Positions 1-4,848 are shown, numbered from the stretch's first letter. The stretch is DNA of 6,240 nt from Gammaproteobacteria bacterium (GCA_013372965.1 JABXIR010000246.1:1-6240), one strand, 5' to 3'. Notes: a model not told the origin generated them from the letters alone. A program made the numbers and translations.

Positions 1-519
1 AAACGCATCAAGCAAAGGTAAATTCTCGGGATCGTAAAGAACATCTGCAGCCACTAAAATATCGGCGCAAGGGGTTGCATCAAGGGATGCCGAGACTGCT
101 ATCGAGCCTGGCAAAGGGAAGTTATCGGTTGGTTCGTATGGGATACCATTAAGCAAGGCATTGGATCGGACGGCCATTAACGCATCGGGATCGAGATCAC
201 AGCAAATCACGGCGGCCCCGACTTTCGCGGCGGCAATACCGACAACTCCAGATCCCGCTCCTAAGTCGATCACGGTTTTACCCTGAAACAACGCTGGATT
301 CTGACCGATAAACTGAGCCAATGCTCGCCCACTCGCCCAACAGAACGCCCAATACGGCGGGGATTCCCACGCTGCGTTCACCTCGAGTTCGGTGAGTGGA
401 CGTCGAAAACATCGGTCTTCTAGAAGTTCTAATTTAACCTCAGGCTCGGCAACGATCGGCACAACCTCTGTAAGTGCCTCTGGCAGTATCGATCGCAACA
501 ATACCGAAAGATCAGACAT
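1..519 (-). CDS. Class I SAM-dependent protein methyltransferase, ETF-beta lysine methyltransferase-like (3' part beyond window)
   Basis: Translating the minus strand from ATG at 519-517 gives 173 codons without a stop up to the left edge, so the C-terminus is missing. Visible motifs are PPYWAFCWASGRAL (residues 54-67), the SAM-binding motif I VIDLGAGSG (83-91) with GIAAAKVGA after it, an acidic CDLDPDA (107-113) at the expected end of strand beta-2, and ADILVAADVLYD (152-163) in the post-II region. The PYWAF.W.sG..L block followed by GKTVIDLGaGsG and a DvlYD motif is the pattern of the METTL20/ETFBKMT group, known to methylate lysines of the electron-transfer-flavoprotein beta subunit. The substrate here is inferred from that resemblance; another protein lysine methyltransferase of the seven-beta-strand type remains possible. 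The start overlaps the rubredoxin stop by one base (TAATG) and has no strong Shine-Dalgarno sequence, which suggests translational coupling. Confidence 0.8.
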   Translation of the reverse strand, partial: MSDLSVLLRSILPEALTEVVPIVAEPEVKLELLEDRCFRRPLTELEVNAAWESPPYWAFCWASGRALAQFIGQNPALFQGKTVIDLGAGSGVVGIAAAKVGAAVICCDLDPDALMAVRSNALLNGIPYEPTDNFPLPGSIAVSASLDATPCADILVAADVLYDPENLPLLDAF

Positions 520-692
520 TAGCCGATCTGAACCATTTCAAAGTCATCTTTTCCTACGAGGCAGTCGGGGCACAACCAGTCGTCTGGCACGTCTTCCCAA
601 CGCGTACCCGGCTCAATGCCGTCTTCTGGCCATCCTTGCTCTTCGTCATAGATGAAGCCACAAACAATACATTCCCACTTTTTAAATTCCAA
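519..692 (-). CDS. Rubredoxin (57 aa), TTG start
   Basis: This short gene encodes a one-iron electron carrier. The protein begins MEFKKWECIVCGFIYD and has CxxC pairs at residues 8/11 and 41/44 (CIVC and CPDC), the four cysteines that ligate the single Fe in rubredoxins. It also shows the family features GFIYDEEQG, a PEDGIEPGTRWEDVPDDWLCP-type centre (residues 22-42) and a C-terminal GKDDFE. Its 57 residues fit the usual 52-60. There is no in-frame ATG: an in-frame TAA lies just upstream, and the only initiator placing the first cysteine normally is TTG at 692-690, with AAGAGGG eight bases before it. It is followed with one base of overlap by the methyltransferase gene, so the two are probably co-transcribed. 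The partner redox proteins (a rubredoxin reductase, hydroxylase or ETF-linked enzyme) are not in the window. Confidence 0.93.
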   Translation of the reverse strand: MEFKKWECIVCGFIYDEEQGWPEDGIEPGTRWEDVPDDWLCPDCLVGKDDFEMVQIG

Positions 693-722
693 AGCGTCTA
701 CCCTCTTACGCGAAAAAAACGC

Positions 723-728
723 ATTATA
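723..728 (-). promoter_or_regulatory. -10 box (TATAAT) of the rubredoxin-methyltransferase pair
   Basis: A perfect TATAAT reads on the minus strand, 30 bases before the TTG start, in the 67-base gap after the DUF72 gene. No convincing -35 hexamer is seen at 16-19 bases, so activity may rely on an activator or on the G in the extended -10 position. It would give a leader of roughly 25 bases and allow the pair to be expressed apart from the upstream cluster. Confidence 0.5.
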
Positions 729-759
729 ACGAAATTAAATAGCGGCGCTACGACTGCTG

Positions 760-1590
760 CTAGAATAAATCGCGAGCGCTTCCCGGCCTCCAGGGAAAAG
801 GTGCCACCAGCGAACATCGCTCGGACACGGCATCCTGAAATCGAGCTGCCAACTTGGGCGCCTCTGCATTACTTGGCGTATGAGCAAAAAAATAGACGCT
901 TTTGCCCTGCTCTAGCCATTCTGAGACTCGCACCACCCACTGATCAAAGGCGGTGCAGGGCTCCTGCCAGGATGAGTTGGTCATAAAGCGAACGACGGGG
1001 TGGTCAGACATAGAATAGCCAAACACCGGCATTCGTGGTTTTTTGGATTGGGCCTCGCGCTCCGCGTCATCGCTCGGAGCGCGAGAAAAGAGGTTTCGAC
1101 TATCAAACCACACGCGGTCGGCACCAGAATGAGTCAAAATTTGATTCACCCGCTTTTCGACTTCACCTCGATCGAAAAAGTCGGGGTGCCGAAACTCAAC
1201 AACGTACTGGTAACCGATGGGTAAGCTGTCGAGGAAAACACTCAGCGCTGGAAGATTACTTGAGTTAAAACCGGGCGGTAGCTGAATCATTAACGGCCCG
1301 ACATTCCGCTCAAGCGGGCCTAAGAAACGAAAAAACTCTTTCACCTCGCTTGCGCAGTTTCTCAGCATCAAATCATGCGTGATGCGCTTGGGCAATTTAA
1401 AAACAAAGCGGAAGTCTTCACCAACGCTGGCAGCCCATGACGCCGCCTTCGTCACATCCGGCAGCGCGTAAAAGGTGCTTCCGCCTTCCACCGAATTAAA
1501 TTGTTCAGCGTAAGCATGCAAGCCTCTTCCGCCTATTTGAGAAGCCCAGTCTGCGTGTAACCACTGTGCCAACCCCAAATGAAGCGCCAT
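760..1590 (-). CDS. DUF72 (YecE-family) TIM-barrel protein, 276 aa
   Basis: The protein has the signature blocks of the DUF72/YecE family in order: GLAQW (6-10), VEGGSTFYALP (34-44), FKLPKRITHD (64-73), GPLMIQLPPGF (98-108), EFRHPDFF (132-139) and FFAHTPSNAEAP (234-245). The last contains the H-x-P-x-N-x-x-A-P segment common near the end of the barrel. Members are predicted to fold as TIM barrels in the cytoplasm; their reaction is not established, so no function is assigned. The length is normal for the family, and the ATG at 1590 places the GLAQW strand directly at the N-terminus, as expected. Two bases separate this start from the stop of the membrane-protein gene, with AAGG shortly upstream inside that gene's end, so translation is probably coupled. 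No signal peptide or membrane segment is apparent. Confidence 0.9.
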   Translation of the reverse strand: MALHLGLAQWLHADWASQIGGRGLHAYAEQFNSVEGGSTFYALPDVTKAASWAASVGEDFRFVFKLPKRITHDLMLRNCASEVKEFFRFLGPLERNVGPLMIQLPPGFNSSNLPALSVFLDSLPIGYQYVVEFRHPDFFDRGEVEKRVNQILTHSGADRVWFDSRNLFSRAPSDDAEREAQSKKPRMPVFGYSMSDHPVVRFMTNSSWQEPCTAFDQWVVRVSEWLEQGKSVYFFAHTPSNAEAPKLAARFQDAVSERCSLVAPFPWRPGSARDLF

Positions 1591-1592
1591 GG

Positions 1593-2741
1593 CTAGCCCT
1601 TAATGTCGAAATCGGCGTCCGAATCCGCTTCGGAACCACCCGTATCGTGCTTACGAGCTGCATCTGAGAGCTCTTCATCGCTCATCGGGTTTAGCTCGTC
1701 GTCAGGAATGGCACCACCGATCATGATGGCGAGAGAGCGCGTTTCCGGGAAGTTCTCGAACGCAATTTTAAGCGCCATTGTTAAAGGTACCGATAGGAAC
1801 ATGCCAACGGGTCCCAAAATCCACCCCCAAAGAATTAAGCTCAGGAATACAACAAGCGGCGATAGATTCAAACCTTTGCCCATGATTCGTGGCTCAACGA
1901 CATTACCCATCACCATATTGACCACAACGTACCCAAGGGCCGTGAATGCAGCCTCTGGCACGCCTAGCTGCACTACGGCTAGAAGCACGGCGGGAATTGC
2001 GGCAAGGATCGAACCAATGTTTGGTATGAAATTAAGCAAAAACGCAACGAGCGCCCATAACACAAAATAATCGACGCCAATCGCCCACAACCAAACCGCG
2101 ATGAATAAACCAGTAGCCATACTGACCCAAAGTTTCAGCGTCATATAATGCACCACCGTTTCACCGACTCGAGCGAACGACTGCGACAACTTGCCAGAGC
2201 CACCGTTACGATCAATAAACAAGAGTTTGCTCTTCCAGCTGTGCATTTCAGACAATATGAAGATCACCGTGACCAAGATCAGCAACAAATTCGTCATGAT
2301 ATTACCGAACGAGTTCAACGTCGTGCCGACCATTCCGAGAAGCTGACTGGGATTGACCATATCGCGAATACGATCGCCGGAAAACTCAACTCCGAATCCT
2401 GCCAGAGTGGTTTCGGCCCACGTTAAAAATTGCGAGTTAAGCGCGCTGAGACGAGTCTGGTAGAACGGCAAATCGGAGATAAACTGATTGACCGAGCCGC
2501 TCACGACGGAGCTCAGCCCCGCCAACACTGCCGATACCCCGATGATAATCAGCGTGATTGCCAGTGCCGTAGGGACCTTGCGTGAGGTTAACCAAAATAG
2601 TACCGGACCACACAGGACGGCAATGAATAGGCTCAGTAAAAGCGGAACCATCGCAGCCTGAGCTGCCTTGATTCCTGCAACAATCACGACGAGTGCTGCT
2701 GCACCCAACATATACCTTAAAACGGGGTTTGTGCTTAACAT
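1593..2741 (-). CDS. AI-2E family (PerM/YdiK-type) inner-membrane transporter, 382 aa
   Basis: This is a polytopic inner-membrane protein of the AI-2E exporter/PerM superfamily. Hydrophobic segments lie near residues 11-28, 30-52, 60-80 and 147-164, with a second cluster from about 205 to 325. The long soluble stretch at 85-145 between the third and fourth helices is typical. Family signatures are LNFIPNIGSILAAIPAVLLA (236-255), VVEPRIMGKGLNLSPLVVF (281-299) and LWGWILGPVGMFLSVPLT (304-321). Characterised members include TqsA, linked to autoinducer-2 export, and others acting as Na+(Li+)/H+ antiporters, so the substrate cannot be told from sequence. The C-terminal 35 residues are unusually acidic (DDELNPMSDEELSDAARKHD and onward) and presumably cytoplasmic. 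Start ATG at 2741 has GAGG six bases before it, 14 bases after the acyltransferase stop, which indicates one operon. Confidence 0.9.
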   Translation of the reverse strand: MLSTNPVLRYMLGAAALVVIVAGIKAAQAAMVPLLLSLFIAVLCGPVLFWLTSRKVPTALAITLIIIGVSAVLAGLSSVVSGSVNQFISDLPFYQTRLSALNSQFLTWAETTLAGFGVEFSGDRIRDMVNPSQLLGMVGTTLNSFGNIMTNLLLILVTVIFILSEMHSWKSKLLFIDRNGGSGKLSQSFARVGETVVHYMTLKLWVSMATGLFIAVWLWAIGVDYFVLWALVAFLLNFIPNIGSILAAIPAVLLAVVQLGVPEAAFTALGYVVVNMVMGNVVEPRIMGKGLNLSPLVVFLSLILWGWILGPVGMFLSVPLTMALKIAFENFPETRSLAIMIGGAIPDDELNPMSDEELSDAARKHDTGGSEADSDADFDIKG

Positions 2742-2755
2742 GTACGCCTCATAAA

Positions 2756-3343
2756 TTATTGTTGGTCGACATATTTTCCACGATAGGGGCGCAAAGCCTC
2801 GTGGACGCGCGCTAGGTCAGTCTCGACGTCCCCTGATAATGGCACTTCAGGTAAAAAGGCGATCGTCTTTGTTGGAAAATCGATGTACGCAGGAACAACG
2901 GGAATATTTGCCTCGTAGGCGATTCGTAAAAAACCGGTTTTCCATCGCTCTGTTTTCTTGCGAGTTCCCTCTGGGGCAATCGCCAATATCGCCTTATCCA
3001 TCGAGTTTAGCTTAGCCGCTACTTGAACAATTAAATCTTGGGGGTCGTGTCGAACAACGGGAATACCCCCCATTGCATACATAAACTTCCCCAACAACCC
3101 TTTAAAGAGGGTGTGTTTTCCCAAGAAATTCACGCGCAAATTAGTGGCCATCACCGATGCGATCGCGTGGACAAAATCCCAGTTACTCGTATGCGGAGCA
3201 ACGGGTGTCACGCACTTCGGCACATTAGGAAACTCGCCAATAAGCCGCCATCCCGTAAGATAAAGATACGTACGCCCAAGCCACTTTAAAAAACGATTAG
3301 ACGTGACGGGCGTATTTTCATTCGGCTTTGCAAGTTTCATCAT
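2756..3343 (-). CDS. PlsC-like lysophospholipid/glycerol acyltransferase, 195 aa
   Basis: The protein carries the four motifs of the glycerolipid acyltransferase (LPLAT) superfamily. Motif I is HTSNWD (H51 and D56, the catalytic HX4D pair), motif II is GGIPVVRHD (92-100), motif III is APEGTRKKTERWKTG (123-137) with EGTR at 125-128, and motif IV is IPVVPAYIDF (147-156). Members transfer an acyl group to a lysophospholipid or glycerol-phosphate acceptor at the inner face of the cytoplasmic membrane. At 195 residues it is shorter than E. coli PlsC (about 245) and belongs with the compact 'glycerol acyltransferase' relatives; no clear membrane helix is seen, so membrane contact is probably peripheral. 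The acceptor is not predictable. The start is ATG ATG at 3343/3340 with only a weak GAG upstream, so either codon may be used. It is the first gene of a three-gene run with the transporter and the DUF72 protein. Confidence 0.9.
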   Translation of the reverse strand: MMKLAKPNENTPVTSNRFLKWLGRTYLYLTGWRLIGEFPNVPKCVTPVAPHTSNWDFVHAIASVMATNLRVNFLGKHTLFKGLLGKFMYAMGGIPVVRHDPQDLIVQVAAKLNSMDKAILAIAPEGTRKKTERWKTGFLRIAYEANIPVVPAYIDFPTKTIAFLPEVPLSGDVETDLARVHEALRPYRGKYVDQQ

Positions 3344-3430
3344 AATTGACTCGGCGTTCTTTTTATCTAATACACCAATTATGTAACCAATTTTAGCGAA
3401 TGGGAAGGGGACTACAGCCGCCCCTCCGCT
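3344..3430 (-). promoter_or_regulatory. Gap between second exbD and acyltransferase: weak promoter candidate and imperfect hairpin
   Basis: The 87 bases hold an imperfect GC-rich inverted repeat just after the exbD stop (GGAGGGG at 3421-3427 on the minus strand pairing with CCCCTTCC near 3403-3410; outer AGCG/CGCT at 3430-3427 and 3398-3395). It is followed by AAAATTGG rather than a U-run, so it is not a good intrinsic terminator. Closer to the acyltransferase there is an A/T-rich stretch with TTGGTT and TAGATA about 15 bases apart, a suboptimal spacing. The promoter call is tentative; read-through from the exbD promoter is an alternative. Confidence 0.3.
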
Positions 3431-3844
3431 TTACTCCGGAGAACTCAACGATAACGCAACGGGAAGACCATGAACCGCGTTGTTAATTTCGTCTTGTAGC
3501 GCGATATATACCCCGGTAGATGCACCCTCCTGTGCTTCTACTACCACTCCGGAAAGGGCGCTCTCGGCGTGACGAGCGCGAACCAAGGCGCCGACGCGCC
3601 GGATATCAATGTGTCGACCATCGATAGAAATACGATTCGAAGCAGATAAGCTGACAAGCAAGCCGCTGTCCGAGCTAACGGTTATCGGTGCGTCATTGTT
3701 AGGGGTGTTGAGGTCGAGGCCAACTTCGGTAACAAAAGTCGCCGTTACAATGAAAAAGATAAGCATAATGAAAACAACATCAAGCATGGGTGTTAGATCG
3801 ATGGTGGATTCTTCGTGAGATCGAGCAAGTATATAACGACGCAT
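3431..3844 (-). CDS. ExbD/TolR-family biopolymer transport protein, second paralogue, Fur-controlled (137 aa)
   Basis: This is a TonB2-type ExbD, the small subunit of the proton-driven motor that with ExbB energises TonB for outer-membrane uptake. It has a short cytoplasmic N-terminus and a single transmembrane segment (about residues 23-40). Asp22 in IDLTPMLDVVF matches the essential membrane aspartate of ExbD (Asp25 in E. coli). The periplasmic domain (about 43-137) includes LLVSLSASNRISIDGRHID, the usual beta-structured ExbD domain. An upstream in-frame ATG at 3913 is rejected: it would translate the Fur box, whereas ATG at 3844 has AAGGAG six bases before it and gives an MRR start like the neighbouring paralogue. 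It is identical to that paralogue over residues 15-38 but diverged beyond, lacks its Pro-rich linker, and has DEINNA where the other has DAARAA. No exbB or tonB adjoins it. The Fur box points to induction by iron limitation. Confidence 0.92.
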   Translation of the reverse strand: MRRYILARSHEESTIDLTPMLDVVFIMLIFFIVTATFVTEVGLDLNTPNNDAPITVSSDSGLLVSLSASNRISIDGRHIDIRRVGALVRARHAESALSGVVVEAQEGASTGVYIALQDEINNAVHGLPVALSLSSPE

Positions 3845-3850
3845 AGCCAA

Positions 3851-3856
3851 CTCCTT
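3851..3856 (-). promoter_or_regulatory. Ribosome binding site AAGGAG that decides the exbD start
   Basis: AAGGAG lies six bases before ATG at 3844-3842. It fixes the start there rather than at the in-frame ATG 69 bases upstream, which has no comparable site and would put the operator inside the coding region. Confidence 0.85.
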
Positions 3857-3859
3857 ATT

Positions 3860-3878
3860 GATAATTATTATCATTCTC
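3860..3878. promoter_or_regulatory. Fur box (ferric uptake regulator operator)
   Basis: The 19 bases GATAATTATTATCATTCTC on the plus strand match the classical palindromic Fur consensus at 17 of 19 positions when compared with GATAATGATTATCATTATC. The site begins about seven bases downstream of the predicted -10 box, so it covers the expected transcription start of the second exbD, a standard position for repression by Fe2+-Fur. Derepression under iron limitation is inferred from this placement. Confidence 0.88.
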
Positions 3879-3884
3879 AATTTC

Positions 3885-3913
3885 AGATTAGGAGCGGATG
3901 GCTCCTCTGTCAA
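3885..3913 (-). promoter_or_regulatory. Sigma-70 promoter of the second exbD (TTGACA-17-TAATCT)
   Basis: On the minus strand a perfect -35 TTGACA (3913-3908) is followed by exactly 17 bases and TAATCT (3890-3885), which keeps the most conserved TA....T of the -10 box. Transcription should start near 3878, inside the Fur box, giving a leader of about 34 bases. A perfect -35, ideal spacing and the Fur operator support one another. Confidence 0.75.
3890..3906. promoter_or_regulatory. 17-bp perfect inverted repeat between -35 and -10 (possible second operator)
   Basis: AGGAGC-GGATG-GCTCCT is a perfect 6-bp inverted repeat with a 5-bp centre. It occupies the promoter spacer almost exactly and touches the first base of the -10 box. 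A dimeric regulator bound here would block or remodel the promoter independently of Fur. No specific regulator family is recognised, and chance is possible for a 6+6 palindrome, although its location is suggestive. Confidence 0.45.
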
Positions 3914-3989
3914 GTCACATACATAACGCCGACTTCTCTGTGCTTAGGACGTGTACCCATCGAACCGCGAGCGCTCAGACGTCGGGGGC

Positions 3990-4032
3990 CTTCACACGGC
4001 TAGGCGTGATGGTAAATAAGAACACGATAACC
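3990..4032. repeat. 43-bp direct repeat, copy 1
   Basis: This block matches copy 2 (207 bases further on) at 39 of 43 positions, including an unbroken run across GCGTGATGGTAAATAAGA. TCACAC (3992-3997) and GCGTGA (4004-4009) can form a six-pair stem with a G-U wobble if transcribed from the minus strand. Three of the four differences fall in the six-base loop. Confidence 0.85.
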
Positions 4033-4039
4033 GAGTCGA

Positions 4040-4082
4040 GATCCTTGCGACTCCATTCGCTGCGCTCATTGCGCTTAGGAAA
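4040..4082. repeat. Left arm of an imperfect long inverted repeat
   Basis: The arm starts GATCCTTGCGACTC and ends TTAGGAAA. The reverse complement of 4153-4197 starts GATCCTTCGACTC and ends TCAGGAAA, so both ends match closely while the middles are more diverged and about two bases different in length. The 70 bases between the arms contain a second copy of the GCGCTtATTGCGCTT block (4101-4116). Confidence 0.6.
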
Positions 4083-4152
4083 TGTGCCGTCGTGGCCGTG
4101 CGCTTATTGCGCTTCGGAACGTGCTTCGTCATCACGCTCTCACCCGCACTAT

Positions 4153-4197
4153 TTTCCTGAGCGAAGCGCGAACGCAGTGAGTGCGAGTCGAAGGATC
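4153..4197. repeat. Right arm of an imperfect long inverted repeat
   Basis: This arm is complementary to 4040-4082, with matching ends TTTCCTGAGCG and GTCGAAGGATC, and leads directly into direct repeat copy 2. A large hairpin or cruciform of the two arms is possible. Confidence 0.6.
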
Positions 4198-4239
4198 TTC
4201 ACACGACAAAGCGTGATGGTAAATAAGATCACGATAACC
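4197..4239. repeat. 43-bp direct repeat, copy 2
   Basis: This copy has 39 of 43 identities with copy 1. The potential stem is TCACAC (4199-4204) with GCGTGA (4211-4216) around a loop that differs from copy 1 at three of six positions. Confidence 0.85.
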
Positions 4240-4282
4240 AGAAGGAGATCATTCGACGTCGGCACAGTCACCACCCCCTCAG

Positions 4283-4317
4283 TAAAAACAAAAAAAACCG
4301 GCTCTAGGCCGGTTTTT
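4283..4317 (-). terminator. Strong rho-independent terminator after the first exbD
   Basis: On the minus strand AAAAACCGGC (4317-4308) pairs with GCCGGTTTTT (4302-4293) around the loop CTAGA. It is followed by three more T, a G and five T, a ten-pair stem with a long U-run. It begins 25 bases after the exbD stop at 4343 and isolates that gene from the repeat island and the Fur-controlled exbD. The A-tract on the other side would let it work weakly in the opposite direction too. Confidence 0.95.
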
Positions 4318-4342
4318 ATCAGAACATCTCGATTACCGAGGC

Positions 4343-4759
4343 TTATTCGCCTTCGACGACCAACTGTACTGGAACGCCTGGAGCTGCTGCACGGGCCGCG
4401 TCAGTCACTTCAACGAACACACCTGAATCTGCAGTTTCAGCCGCGATGATAATAACCGCTGCCTGTGGGTTTTCTGCGAGTACTCGACGTACGTTTGCTT
4501 CAACCGAACGAATGTCGATTCGACGACCGCCCATTTCGATAACGTTTGATGAACTCACGTTGATCACCGCGTTTTGAGGTGCATCAGGTGGTGGTGGCGT
4601 ATCGTCTGTAGAGTCTGGGCGATTGAAGTCGACCGCGACCTCGTTTACGAACGTTGCGGTTACAATGAAGAAAATCAACATAATAAAAACAACGTCGAGC
4701 ATCGGCGTTAAGTCGATTTCATTTTCTTCTTCATCAGCAGGTTTTGCAAAACGACGCAT
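4343..4759 (-). CDS. ExbD/TolR-family biopolymer transport protein, first paralogue (138 aa)
   Basis: This TonB2-type ExbD has a charged cytoplasmic N-terminus (MRRFAKPADEEENE), then IDLTPMLDVVFIMLIFFIV (residues 15-33) with the conserved membrane aspartate Asp22. A transmembrane helix covers about 23-40, a Pro/Asp-rich linker follows (DSTDDTPPPPDAPQ, about 49-62), and a periplasmic domain contains NVIEMGGRRIDIRSV and DAARAAAPGVPV, the pattern of ExbD2 proteins. Its length is normal for the family. It should form part of the ExbB-ExbD proton channel that drives TonB; TolR-like or other energy-coupling roles cannot be excluded, because no exbB, tonB or tolA is adjacent. ATG at 4759 has AGGA seven bases before it. 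It stands alone between prfC and its own terminator, has no visible Fur box, and is preceded by a 170-base leader region with a -10 box, so expression is probably not iron-controlled at this site. Confidence 0.93.
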   Translation of the reverse strand: MRRFAKPADEEENEIDLTPMLDVVFIMLIFFIVTATFVNEVAVDFNRPDSTDDTPPPPDAPQNAVINVSSSNVIEMGGRRIDIRSVEANVRRVLAENPQAAVIIIAAETADSGVFVEVTDAARAAAPGVPVQLVVEGE

Positions 4760-4761
4760 AA

Positions 4762-4842
4762 TTACATCCTAAAATTTTTATCGGTAATTCTTTTGGACAA
4801 CATTTTGCATGTTTCGTTTAAAAACGTAAACACCCAAAACAT
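4762..4842 (-). CDS. Possible 26-residue upstream ORF ahead of the first exbD
   Basis: ATG at 4842 opens a frame beginning MFWVFTFLNETCKMLSKR. It ends with TAA two bases before the exbD start and runs through that gene's AGGA ribosome binding site. There is no good Shine-Dalgarno sequence in front of it (AGTGACCTAAAAG). It could be a leader peptide coupled to exbD translation, or a chance frame in A/T-rich DNA; chance is more likely. Confidence 0.2.
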   Translation of the reverse strand: MFWVFTFLNETCKMLSKRITDKNFRM

Positions 4843-4848
4843 CTTTTA

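Larger units (their letters stand above)
3941..4250. repeat. Composite intergenic repeat island (two degenerate tandem copies plus inverted arms)
   Basis: This island makes up most of the 438-base gene-free stretch 3845-4282. Two units share the same order of blocks: GCTTAGGA/GCTTCGGAA with CGTG (3942 and 4111), CGAACCGCGAGCGC versus CGAAGCGCGAACGC (3961 and 4162), GTCG plus a GG-rich step, then a strongly conserved 43-base block (3990-4032 and 4197-4239), and GAGATC (4038-4043 and 4245-4250). A third partial copy of the GCGCTTAGGAA block lies at 4071-4082. No credible gene is seen on either strand: frames open in both copies differ by amino-acid-changing substitutions. The structure resembles interspersed palindromic elements of the REP/BIME kind, but I do not recognise the family, and no transposase or target duplication is visible. 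Confidence 0.75.

Noticed and set aside
740..750. Perfect palindrome TAGCGGCGCTA between DUF72 and rubredoxin genes as a terminator or operator.
   Set aside because: The one-base centre leaves no loop for a hairpin, there is no U-run, and 11 bases alone are not enough to call an operator.
474..986. Plus-strand frame of 170 codons.
   Set aside because: It is antisense to the rubredoxin and DUF72 genes, both of which carry clear family motifs on the minus strand.
3374..3392. Two ACCAATT heptamers 12 bases apart before the acyltransferase as a regulator site.
   Set aside because: The repeats are short, in A/T-rich DNA, and the surrounding bases do not match; not distinguishable from chance.
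3845..3913. In-frame upstream start for the second exbD giving a 160-residue protein.
   Set aside because: It would translate the Fur box and promoter (MIIIINKEL), has no good ribosome binding site, and the paralogue begins at the equivalent of the downstream MRR with AAGGAG in front.
3950..3985. GGTTCGATGG on the minus strand, reminiscent of a tRNA T-loop, as a possible tRNA remnant or attachment site.
   Set aside because: The flanking bases do not form a T-stem, and no acceptor, D or anticodon arms can be placed.
3941..4250. Integron attC sites or a CRISPR array as explanation for the repeats.
   Set aside because: The attC core sequences (GTTRRRY and its partner) are not found in the right arrangement, and there are only two copies of unequal spacing without regular spacers.
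4149..4271. Minus-strand frame with GTG start, 40 residues with a hydrophobic core (LLLVIVILFTITL), resembling a small membrane peptide or type I toxin.
   Set aside because: It crosses repeat copy 2. The same frame in copy 1 differs by changes that all alter amino acids (I to F, L to P, C to S) and is framed differently at both ends, which argues against coding selection.
3898..4449. Plus-strand frame of 183 codons across the repeat island into the exbD gene.
   Set aside because: It is Arg/Ser-rich without any recognisable domain, runs through a strong terminator and antisense to a well-supported exbD; a shadow frame.
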